Made by a program: the position numbers and the translations under genes. Positions 1 through 7,195 of a DNA stretch of 14,980 nt are shown in pieces (the first letter of the stretch is position 1; every line of letters begins with the position of its first letter). The DNA is from Chloroflexota bacterium (GTDB lineage Bacteria > Chloroflexota > Dormibacteria > CF-121): assembly GCA_005880605.1 (NCBI GenBank), contig VBIS01000147.1:1-14980 (forward strand), given 5' to 3'. The notes beneath the pieces are model-generated. The model was given only the letters and a program-made list of their open reading frames with translations, was not told the DNA's origin and ran no database searches.

Positions 1-791
1 GAGTATTTTATGGCATTGGTCAGCAAGTTCACCAGGATCTGGTGGAGCTTGCGCGCCTCCCCCATGACCGTGGGGAGATTCTCGGGGACGCGGCACTTGA
101 GCGTGCGTCCCTTGAGCATCGGGTGCACCTCTTCGCCGACGTGCGCGACAACGTCGGCGACGTCGACGCGCGAGAAATCGACCGAGATCCGACCGGAGTC
201 GATGCGGCTCACGGCGAGGATGTCGCCGATCAGCTTCTCCATCCGGTCAGCCTGGCCGTGCAGGTCCTGCAGCAACTCGCGGCGCTGGGCTTCGGTCAGG
301 TCGAAATCGAGCAACAGTTCGCTCAACCCCTTGAGCGTGGTCAGCGGTGTCTTCAATTCGTGCGATGCCGCCAGCATCAGCGCGTCACGAGCCTCGATCG
401 TCTCCAGCTCGGGGGTCACGTCGTGGATGGCGATCACGGCGCCGTCCGGGGTCTTGCCTTTGAGGCGCAAGGGCGACACGGAATAGGAGACGCGCACCGG
501 GTCGTCGCTGGTTCGCAGGCGGAACAGGTAGGCAAAGTGGGTGTTGATGCGGGTGCCCAGCCGCAGGGCGCGCCGCAGCGCCCCGTTCGGGGCGCATAGG
601 TTGACCCCGGTCTCGGTGCGGACCTCGAGGATGTCGGCCGCCGGCCGGCCCGCGGCGTCCCGCTGCGCCCACCCGGTCAGGTGTTCGGCGACCGAGTTCA
701 AGGAAATCACGGTCGCCTCGCGATCGACGATGATCAGTGCCTGGGGGAACTGCTCGAAAGCCTGCTCGGAGAGCGTTCGCTCCCTCGCCAT
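1..791 (-). CDS. PAS-domain sensor histidine kinase, 3' part outside the window
   Basis: This is the N-terminal 263 residues of a histidine kinase; the reading frame is open at the left edge. Residues about 7-130 form a PAS sensor domain, beginning with the typical FEQFPQALIIVD. The HisKA dimerisation and phosphoacceptor segment follows, with the H-box AASHELKTPL (phosphorylated His about residue 144). The last visible residues hold the N-box (LVNLLTNAIKY) of the HATPase domain; the G-boxes lie beyond the window. No transmembrane segment or signal peptide is visible, so the kinase is probably cytosolic and senses an internal cue through PAS. The ATG is one base after the TGA of the upstream FemAB gene (TGACATG), which implies translational coupling and one operon. 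The cognate response regulator is not in view. Kinase identity is certain from the motifs; the signal is unknown. Confidence 0.93.
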   Translation of the reverse strand, partial: MARERTLSEQAFEQFPQALIIVDREATVISLNSVAEHLTGWAQRDAAGRPAADILEVRTETGVNLCAPNGALRRALRLGTRINTHFAYLFRLRTSDDPVRVSYSVSPLRLKGKTPDGAVIAIHDVTPELETIEARDALMLAASHELKTPLTTLKGLSELLLDFDLTEAQRRELLQDLHGQADRMEKLIGDILAVSRIDSGRISVDFSRVDVADVVAHVGEEVHPMLKGRTLKCRVPENLPTVMGEARKLHQILVNLLTNAIKY

Positions 792-792
792 G

Positions 793-1818
793 TCACCGCA
801 GTATAGGGCGGCGCACTTTCGCCTTCAATTGCTGCAGGCGGCGCTCCAGCTTCAACGGGCCGGGGCGCAGGACGTGCTCGTAGAGCCCGGTGTAGCGCAC
901 CGTCTCGCCGCCGAAGCCGGTCTTGAACCGATAGAGCCCGAACCACGGGTGGTCGGGGGCCGGCTCTTCCGGGATCCCCCACCAGTCGTAGGTATCGCAC
1001 CCGAGCGCGCGGAAGTCGAGCATGGCCTGCCAGTGGAGCAGGTAATTGGGCATCAGCTCTCGTTTGAGATCGCTCGATCCGCCGAAGAGGTAGTAGGCGG
1101 TCTTGCCAAAGCGGAAGACCATGATGCCGCCAAGGGTGTCGCCTTCGTGCTCAGCGAGGTAGAGGCGAACCTCGTCGGACGGTCCGAAAATCTCGAGCGC
1201 CGCCCGGTAGTAGGAGACCCCGGGGAGATGGACGCCCTGCCGCTTGCCAGTCGCAGTCGCCAGTCGGGCAAAGGTGGCGACGTCGCGGGAGCCGGATACG
1301 CGAACACCCTTCTTTTCGGCGAGGTTGAGGTTGTAGCGGGTCTTTGGTTTGAACCCGGCTTTCAGCGATTCCGGGTCGAGGTCGATCCGCAGCAGGCGGG
1401 TCGCCTCGGGCTGGACGGCCTTCCCCTTGACGAATCCGCGCCCCTCGAAGAAGGCCGGCCACTCGTCGCCGACGAGGGCATTCGGCTCGACGCGGAGCAC
1501 CAGCCCGCCACCGGCCGCCGCCCTCCGCTCCAGAGTGTCGAGCACGAGCAACCGCTCGCGTTCGGCAACCGCGGGACCGCGCGGCACGTAATAGGTCGCC
1601 CCGCCGGGGAAGACGGCGGCGGTGCGCTGTAGCGAGCAGACCCCTGAATGCCCGGCGTGGAACGCGAGGCGCTCGACCTGCCAGCCAAAGCGTGCTTGGA
1701 GCTCGCCCCACTTCCAGCTCTGGAGCAGGTTGCCTTCCGGTTGCGCCAGCAGCAGCGCGTCCCAGGCCTGCGCGCCGACCTGCTCGCCCGGTGTTACCGC
1801 CAGTCCGGTCTCAGACAA
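793..1818 (-). CDS. FemAB-family aminoacyltransferase, copy 1 (peptidoglycan bridge type)
   Basis: This 341-residue protein is of normal length for the FemAB/GNAT-fold family. These enzymes transfer an amino acid from aminoacyl-tRNA to the stem peptide of cell-wall precursors. Family landmarks seen: QSWKWGEL near residue 33, the KTRYNLNLAEKKG segment near 158-170, YDWWGIPEEP near 277, and a basic C-terminal tail. The start used is TTG (bases 1818-1816), which overlaps the end of the upstream FemAB gene by 8 bp; no strong Shine-Dalgarno is seen, so coupled translation is likely. Its stop nearly touches the histidine kinase start. The acceptor and the amino acid added cannot be read from sequence. 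Some FemAB-like proteins act on other amine acceptors or in exopolysaccharide and exosortase loci, so cell-wall bridging is the likeliest role but not proven. Confidence 0.88.
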   Translation of the reverse strand: MSETGLAVTPGEQVGAQAWDALLLAQPEGNLLQSWKWGELQARFGWQVERLAFHAGHSGVCSLQRTAAVFPGGATYYVPRGPAVAERERLLVLDTLERRAAAGGGLVLRVEPNALVGDEWPAFFEGRGFVKGKAVQPEATRLLRIDLDPESLKAGFKPKTRYNLNLAEKKGVRVSGSRDVATFARLATATGKRQGVHLPGVSYYRAALEIFGPSDEVRLYLAEHEGDTLGGIMVFRFGKTAYYLFGGSSDLKRELMPNYLLHWQAMLDFRALGCDTYDWWGIPEEPAPDHPWFGLYRFKTGFGGETVRYTGLYEHVLRPGPLKLERRLQQLKAKVRRPILR

Positions 1819-2743
1819 ACTCGGGCTGGCCGGCCCGCGCGAATCGCTCCGCCAGGCGGATGGTCAAGGTCGCGGCACGATTGACCGGCAGGTCGTAGAG
1901 CCCGATGAAGCGCACCATCTGCCCATTGAAGCGGGACTTGAAGACGTAGTAGCCGTAGCCGCGCTGGCCGGGTTGTGGATCCAGCGGCACGCCCCACATG
2001 TCGTAGCTGGTGCAGCCGCGCCGTTGCGCGTCTTCGATCGCGCGCCAATGCAAGAGATAGCCCGGCTTGAGGTCTTTTGCGTCGGTCTTCGTGCCACCGT
2101 ACAGGTAGACCAGCTTGGAGCCGAAGAACAGCATGACGGCTCCCGCGAGCAATCGCTCTTCGTGGCGGGCGAGGTAGACCGCGACCTGGCCGCGCTCGCG
2201 GAAGAGGCTCAACAGGTCCTGGTAATAGGCCCGGCTACGAACCGTGAACTGCTCGCGGGCGGCGGTCTCCTGGAGCAGCTCGTAGAAGCTGTCGAGGGCG
2301 GCCGACGCGTCCGACGCCTCCACCGTGATCCCCTGCTTGATACCCGTGCGGATGTTTCGCCGGGTCGACTCCTTGAGCCGCGCCATGGCCTCGTCGCCGC
2401 CACTGATGTCGACCAACCAGGTCGCCTGATGCTGGATGGGATGGCGGCTCGGCAGCGCGCCAGTCTGGGTCAGGACGGCGCGCTGGGCATCGGTTACCCA
2501 TTCCGGGTCTACCTTGAGGACGGTGCCGCCATCCTGGGCGAGGCGCTCGCGCAGGGCCTGCCAGAAGCCCGGCCACTGGTCGAGGTGGCCATCGAGGATA
2601 GGCCCGCGCGGGGCGTAGTTCAGGGCCAATCCGCCGGGGAGGCTCCGCCGAAGCACGGCGGCGGCCGCCACTGGCCTGCCTTGATCGACCCAGAGGTAGC
2701 GCGCACAGGCGGACGCGTCCTCGCAGATCTCCAATTCGGGCAT
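1811..2743 (-). CDS. FemAB-family aminoacyltransferase, copy 2 (short N-terminus)
   Basis: This 310-residue protein is a paralogue of the gene downstream. Matching landmarks are APRGPILDG near residue 44, STRRNIRTGIKQG near 126-138 and SYDMWGVPLDPQPG near 246. Compared with copy 1 it lacks about 40 N-terminal residues, including the QSWKWG segment, and begins where copy 1 is already at about residue 45. The ATG is well fixed: an in-frame stop lies three codons upstream, and a GAGAGG precedes it. No remnant of the missing segment is visible in the 120 bp upstream. It is the first gene of the minus-strand operon FemAB-FemAB-histidine kinase. In species with tandem Fem genes the copies usually add successive residues or use different acceptors, so a heterodimer or a two-step reaction is possible here; this is inference. 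Confidence 0.86.
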   Translation of the reverse strand: MPELEICEDASACARYLWVDQGRPVAAAAVLRRSLPGGLALNYAPRGPILDGHLDQWPGFWQALRERLAQDGGTVLKVDPEWVTDAQRAVLTQTGALPSRHPIQHQATWLVDISGGDEAMARLKESTRRNIRTGIKQGITVEASDASAALDSFYELLQETAAREQFTVRSRAYYQDLLSLFRERGQVAVYLARHEERLLAGAVMLFFGSKLVYLYGGTKTDAKDLKPGYLLHWRAIEDAQRRGCTSYDMWGVPLDPQPGQRGYGYYVFKSRFNGQMVRFIGLYDLPVNRAATLTIRLAERFARAGQPEFV

Positions 2744-2801
2744 GCCCTCTCAGCTTAGCGGCCGGCTCCTCGAATAACCCACCACCCCGAGTTGCTGACA
2801 G

Positions 2802-2838
2802 TTCGGTTATCGTATTTGGGCTGTGCTAGGATTGGAAA
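2802..2838. promoter_or_regulatory. Possible overlapping divergent promoters
   Basis: The 123-bp gap between the FemAB operon (minus) and the DUF4388 gene (plus) is less GC-rich than its surroundings. On the plus strand TGCTAGGAT (2824-2832) resembles an extended -10 but has no good -35. On the minus strand TACGAT (2809-2814) lies 18 bp from TTTCCA (2833-2838), a plausible -10/-35 pair. If both are real, the two polymerase footprints would overlap and exclude each other. These are visual matches only. Confidence 0.28.
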
Positions 2839-2854
2839 CAAATCTCGGGGCGGT

Positions 2855-2860
2855 GGGAGG
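2855..2860 (+). promoter_or_regulatory. Ribosome binding site fixing the GTG start of the DUF4388 gene
   Basis: GGGAGG lies 6 bases before GTG 2867-2869. The frame is open further upstream to 2792, but this Shine-Dalgarno and the loss of domain-like sequence before it favour GTG 2867. Confidence 0.7.
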
Positions 2861-2866
2861 CTTTTG

Positions 2867-4254
2867 GTGAGTTCCATCGAGCAGGCGCCGAGACTTGTGG
2901 ACTACAAGGGATCGTTAGACTCGACCCCCCTGTTATCTCTCCTGCAGTCCATGCAAGCCCAGCGCGCCACAGGGACGCTTCAGGTTCGGAACGGCGGCGA
3001 GGCGTTCTCGCTGTTTTTTCTCTTCGGCCATCTCTTTCACGCCTTCGGGAACGGCAGTCAGGGCGAGGAGGCGGTGTTCGAGCCCCTGGCCTGGAGGCAA
3101 GGTGACTACACCTTTGACCCGAAGTCCAAGCTGCCCACGGAAGAAACGATTACCGCGCCAACGGCCGATATCCTCGCCGAGGCCAAGCGCCGGGGTGTAC
3201 CCGGGGCGTCGGACAATGGGAGCGGGGCCGCCGCCCGGCCAGCGCCGGCCGCCGCGCCGGCCTCACCAGCGGTACCCCAGGTTAGTGAGCGACCGGTTGT
3301 GAGCCAGCAGCAGGCGGCGTCCGCGGCACAAGCGCAGCCGCCGGCCGACGAGGGACCACCAGCCACGGAACTCTATCCGCTGCCGGTTGGCAAGCTCGTC
3401 TACGAGTCATTGAAGACCGCGTTCGTCGATTTCCCCAAACTGCTGCGCTCGCTGAGCTCGGATCGGCTGACCGGTTACCTTCGGCTTACCGGCGCTGCCT
3501 CTCGGGGCATGATCCTCTTCTACCAGGGCAGCCTGATCGAAAGCTTCTACGACGGCGGCGCGGTGGTGTCCACCGGTCGCACCGCCTTCTCCCTCTTCAA
3601 GAACGACGTCGACCGCGGCGAGGGCAGCATGGACGTGATCGAGCTGTCGGCCGAGGTCGTGACCGCCATTTACCAGCTGCTGACAGCACCGACCATCCTC
3701 CAGTCCTGCTCCGCGACGGCGCGTTGCTGGGTGCCTTCACCCGCGGGCAGCCGCAGCTGGTGCAGGACCCCGAGGTCGTGACGCGCCTCTGTGCCGATCC
3801 CAAGACCCGGATCGAGGTGAAGGCCGTGGCCGACCTCGAGGAACCGGAGTCGGTGAGCCTCGAAGAGATGCTGGCCATGACGCCGTCCGTGGCGGCGACC
3901 AGCTATCGGCCGGTTCCGGCCCAGCCCGCCGCGACCCCAGCACCGGCCGCGCCGGCCGCCTCGCGGGCGCAGAGCTACCAGCCCGCGCCCGCAGCGGCAG
4001 CGGCTGCAGCGGCCAGCAACGAGCCCGATATCGATTGGCCGGCCCTGATGAGCCAGCTGAACCAGATGGCGGACGCCGCCCTTCAGAACCGCTCGAAGAA
4101 GGTCAAGGAGATGCTCGCCTCAACCGAGCACAGCCTCGACGGGCTCGACCGGACGATCGACCGGATCTCGCAAACCTCCATCATGTTCGTCGATCCGGCC
4201 CGCCTGACCAACCTGGCAAACGAGATGCGCCAGCTGGTCGAAGAACAGCGCTAG
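2867..4254 (+). CDS. Two-domain DUF4388 (PATAN-like) protein, interrupted by an apparent -1 frameshift
   Basis: Rejoined, the product is about 462 residues. Domain 1 (about 9-100) contains YKGSLDSTPLLSLLQSM, TGTLQVRNGG and a FFLFGHLFHAF strand, the pattern of DUF4388/PATAN domains. A Pro/Ala/Gln linker (about 112-166) leads to a second, diverged copy (about 170-270: LLRSLSSDRLTGYLRLTG, GMILFYQGSLIESFYDGG). Then come a short segment, another Pro/Ala linker with a run of eight alanines, and a helical tail (about 385-462) ending LANEMRQLVEEQR. The first frame carries the protein to about 3680-3700 and stops at 3781; the next frame continues it (LLRDGALLGAFTRGQPQL) to the TAG at 4252-4254. One missing base near 3680-3700 explains this. 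No slippery heptamer is visible. No signal peptide or membrane segment is seen. DUF4388 proteins are linked to signalling and motility systems, but the biochemical role here is unknown. Confidence 0.8.
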
Positions 4255-4256
4255 CC

Positions 4257-5954
4257 GCGTCTACCTTCGTTCGGCGACTCCTCCTCCTGGCCGTGCTGGC
4301 ACCAGCGCTCGCCGGCTGCGCCCTGAACCCGCCGCGCATCGTCAGCATCTCCCCCGGCCGCGACGTCGCGGATGTACCGTCCAACCAGACCATCAGCATC
4401 GGTTTCGACCGGCCGATGAACCACGAGACGGTGGAGCGGCGATTCGATCTCGCGCCGGCGCTGCCCGGCTGCAACGGCTCGAAGGATTGTCGCTTTGCCT
4501 GGTCCGGCAACACCCTGATGTTCATCCACACCCACGTCAACTTCGCCCTCACCACCCAGTACACCGTGTCGATGCACGCCGGATACGCAGATGCGAGCGG
4601 CCAGCAGAACACGCTCGACCACTCGTGGCGTTTCAAGACCGAAGGACCGCCGGCGTTGACATCGGTCGACCCGTCGGATAACGCATCCGGGATCGCCCCG
4701 GATCGCAACATCGTCCTCACCTTCACCCGCCCGATGCGGGCCGACTCCATGGCGGGCGCCATCCAGCTGGTGCCCGACGTCCCCTTCTTGCTCCGATCCA
4801 AACCCGGCGGCGACGGCTCACAGGTTGAAATCGTTCCGACCGCCATTCTCCAACCGAACCAGACCTACACCGTCACGGTCGACCGGCCGGTCGATGTCCA
4901 CGAGAACCCGATCAATGGACGGGTCCAGATCCGCTTTCGAACCGGGCCGCTGTCGCTATCCCGCAAGATCGGGTACCTGGTCGGCCAGCGAGGTCAACCC
5001 GCCTTCGCCGTTGGCATCGTCGACCCGCACCCCGACCCATTCCTGGGACGATCGACGCCCAAGATGATCTACCAGTTGAGCAACCAGAGTCAGCTCCAGG
5101 ATGGCCTCCTCTCCTTCGACTGGTCACCCGACGGACAGCGCCTGGTGGTCGTCGAGGCGCCCCGCAACGCCGACCGCGGTCCCATCCAGATCGTCGACCT
5201 CAGTTCCGGCACAGTCATCCGGCCGGGCATCAGCGGCTCGGCCGTGTACTGGTCGGCAGACGGGACCATCATTTATCTCACCGCTGGGAGCCTGCGACGC
5301 TTCCGGCCGACGACCCTCGAGGACGTCGCGCTGACCGATGCCGCCGACGGCCGGGTCATCGGCCCCATCGCGCTCAGCCCGGATGCAAAATCCATCGCTT
5401 ACAGCACGACCGACGCCCAGGGAACCCCCCATCTCTGGATCCTGAACCTCGACCTGCGCACCCGCTACCGGCCGATCGGCCTCGACGACCCGGCGGACCA
5501 GCCGTCGTGGTCGCCGAACGGGACCAAGCTGGCTTTCCGACGGCTGACGGCCGCGGGCCCGGAGTTGTGGATCTACGACCTCTCCGCCAGCGGCAGCAAC
5601 GCCTACCGGCGCGGCGGCGCGCTCGACATCACCGGGTCCGCCTGGCTCAACGACAACAGCACGCTGTTTGCCGCCACCGGCGGTGGCAGCTCAGCGATTC
5701 TGTACCGGGTCAATATCTTTTCCGCCAGCGAGGCGGGCGGCGTGGTCAAGGTCACCGGCGGCAAAGACGCGCCCGATGGATCGGCGCCGAACACGCCGGC
5801 CTACGACCGCCGCGTCGGTTTCGTCGGGCTGGTGGACGGCCTCCCTCAGATCTACGTGATGAACGGCGATGGCTCGCGGCCGCAGCAGCTAACCGGGTGG
5901 GAGGCGGACTACCCCTATACCGCCCAGGCGCCCAACTGGACGCCGACCGGCTAG
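4257..5954 (+). CDS. Surface lipoprotein: two SbsA-type Ig-like domains plus TolB/WD40-like propeller; start codon not resolved
   Basis: The protein is about 565 residues. A lipoprotein signal is clear: STFVRRLLLLAVLAPALAGC, with lipobox L-A-G-C and the lipidated Cys encoded at 4317-4319. Two Big_5/SbsA-like domains follow (about 25-125 and 126-225); each opens with a Pro-rich strand and has a FDRPM or FTRPM motif. The rest (about 235-565) is a PD40/TolB-type beta-propeller with repeats such as FDWSPDGQRLVVVE, ALSPDAKSIAYST and SWSPNGTKLAF. It is probably anchored outside the membrane and binds a protein or glycan. No ATG, GTG, TTG or CTG lies in frame between TTG 4035 and CTG 4287. The left end given is codon GCG 4257, where one C-to-T change would create GTG and an ideal signal peptide. 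It directly follows the DUF4388 stop, implying co-transcription. Its stop shares CTAG with the MFS gene. Confidence 0.82.
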   Translation, partial: ASTFVRRLLLLAVLAPALAGCALNPPRIVSISPGRDVADVPSNQTISIGFDRPMNHETVERRFDLAPALPGCNGSKDCRFAWSGNTLMFIHTHVNFALTTQYTVSMHAGYADASGQQNTLDHSWRFKTEGPPALTSVDPSDNASGIAPDRNIVLTFTRPMRADSMAGAIQLVPDVPFLLRSKPGGDGSQVEIVPTAILQPNQTYTVTVDRPVDVHENPINGRVQIRFRTGPLSLSRKIGYLVGQRGQPAFAVGIVDPHPDPFLGRSTPKMIYQLSNQSQLQDGLLSFDWSPDGQRLVVVEAPRNADRGPIQIVDLSSGTVIRPGISGSAVYWSADGTIIYLTAGSLRRFRPTTLEDVALTDAADGRVIGPIALSPDAKSIAYSTTDAQGTPHLWILNLDLRTRYRPIGLDDPADQPSWSPNGTKLAFRRLTAAGPELWIYDLSASGSNAYRRGGALDITGSAWLNDNSTLFAATGGGSSAILYRVNIFSASEAGGVVKVTGGKDAPDGSAPNTPAYDRRVGFVGLVDGLPQIYVMNGDGSRPQQLTGWEADYPYTAQAPNWTPTG

Positions 5955-7051
5955 GCCGCCTTGGGGAGCGCATCGTCGGGCATGACCTCGACCTTCGGCG
6001 GCTTCAGATAGTTGGCGTGGAAGTAGGCGCGCACCCCGATGGTGACGAGCATGGCAAAGGCCATCAGGATGGCCGAGCTCCAAAAGGGCATGCTCACCTG
6101 GAGGCCGTACAGCCAGCCGGCGACCGGGTAGGCGACGATGACGACCGCGCCAGTGACCAGGGCGAAGAGGCCGTACCCCTTGGCCATGGCATAGTCGGGC
6201 AGAACTTCGCCGATGACGGCGGTCATGACCTGACGAAAAGACCAGAAAGCACCCCGTAGGAAGAAGGCAAACCCCAGGATCGGGAGGGCCATCGAGGAAA
6301 GGAGCAGGATTGCGGAGATCACGTAGGCCGCCTCGAAGCAGAGGACGATGGTCACGCTGCCCAGGCTTCGGCGCAGCCGCCCCAGGCCGAGGCCCATGAA
6401 AACCGAGCCCAGGTAGAGGACGCTCATCAAGACCCCGATCCAGAAGTTGTCGACGTGGGCCGCCTCGTGCGCGTAGAGGGCGGTAAAGGTCCAGGGGATA
6501 AAGATGATGCCGGTCACCAGCGTGAAGAGGCCGAGCATGATCCGATAGGCGGGAAACCTCATCAGGTCTCGGTACCGGATCGATGGCACCGGGAACGCCG
6601 GCTGGTGCTTGGCCGGGAGGAAGGCGATGCAGACCGCCGCCAGGAACATGAAGGCAAACGACACCCAGAAGAGCGCGCTCAACGGGACGACCTGGGCGAG
6701 CCAGCCGCTGAGCACGCTGGAGACGATCAGCCCCAGGGAGTACGCTGAGAAGACCGTGGTCAAGCCCCAGTGGGGGGCCAGGGCATAGCAGAGCGGCGCC
6801 GGCACGGCAAGCACCCAGCCCGCGATCACGGTCTTGCGCAGGTCGCGCCGCTCGGCCAGCCTGGTCCCGGGCAGCATCACGAGGGTCGCCACCAGCATGC
6901 CGACGGCGGCCAGGAGACCTATTTCAAAGGCGCTGGCGCCCAGCCCCCGCTGATAGATGACGCCAAAGGCGATGAAGGGGCCGGCACCGAGGCCGGACAG
7001 CCCGTGGGCGAAGAAGAGCAGCCAGCCGCCGCGGTCGATCCGCACGCGCAT
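5951..7051 (-). CDS. MFS transporter
   Basis: The protein is a polytopic membrane protein of about 366 residues. I count 11-12 hydrophobic segments, starting with WLLFFAHGLSGLGAGPFIAF and ending with FWSSAILMAFAMLVTIGV. A basic stretch after segment 2 (PGTRLAERRDLRK) sits where the MFS loop 2-3 motif lies, and a long central loop splits two six-helix halves. The substrate cannot be read; drug or metabolite efflux is typical for MFS genes beside TetR and MMPL genes. The start chosen is ATG 7051, which puts a short basic N-terminus before helix 1. GTG 7111 in the same frame would add 20 residues that look unconserved; neither has a good ribosome site. It lies 84-144 bp downstream of the MMPL gene and may share its transcript. 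Its TAG overlaps the convergent lipoprotein stop within CTAG 5951-5954. Confidence 0.88.
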   Translation of the reverse strand: MRVRIDRGGWLLFFAHGLSGLGAGPFIAFGVIYQRGLGASAFEIGLLAAVGMLVATLVMLPGTRLAERRDLRKTVIAGWVLAVPAPLCYALAPHWGLTTVFSAYSLGLIVSSVLSGWLAQVVPLSALFWVSFAFMFLAAVCIAFLPAKHQPAFPVPSIRYRDLMRFPAYRIMLGLFTLVTGIIFIPWTFTALYAHEAAHVDNFWIGVLMSVLYLGSVFMGLGLGRLRRSLGSVTIVLCFEAAYVISAILLLSSMALPILGFAFFLRGAFWSFRQVMTAVIGEVLPDYAMAKGYGLFALVTGAVVIVAYPVAGWLYGLQVSMPFWSSAILMAFAMLVTIGVRAYFHANYLKPPKVEVMPDDALPKAA

Positions 7052-7170
7052 CTCCGGTTGGTGGCCGCCCAGCGCCGATGACCGGAACGGATGGGCACGG
7101 GCGGGCAGCACACCCGTATATCGTGCCGTCCGGGTCGTCCCATCGGGGTCGCGGGCGACGAACCGGTGAA

Positions 7171-7184
7171 GCCCCGCGGAGGGC
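7171..7184 (-). terminator. Weak hairpin between the MMPL and MFS genes
   Basis: The sequence GCCCCGCGGAGGGC can fold to a 4-5 bp GC stem just downstream of the MMPL stop. It has no U-tract, so at most it attenuates read-through into the MFS gene. Confidence 0.2.
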
Positions 7185-7195
7185 CGCCGCTAGCG

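Noticed and set aside
541..2758. Two long plus-strand open frames (541-1632 and 1622-2758) opposite the FemAB genes
   Set aside because: They are antisense shadows produced by the strong GC bias; the minus strand carries clear FemAB motifs throughout and the plus-strand products show no recognisable domain.
3680..3730. Programmed -1 ribosomal frameshifting in the DUF4388 gene
   Set aside because: No X-XXY-YYZ slippery heptamer or obvious downstream structure was found, so a sequence error or lesion is more likely.
3211..4020. GCC/CCG-rich repeats as possible microsatellites or tandem repeats
   Set aside because: They encode Pro/Ala linkers between domains, with irregular codons and no fixed repeat unit.
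5507..6259. A 250-codon plus-strand frame spanning the end of the lipoprotein and the MFS gene
   Set aside because: It overlaps two well-supported genes in other frames and is Arg/Gly-rich low-complexity sequence.
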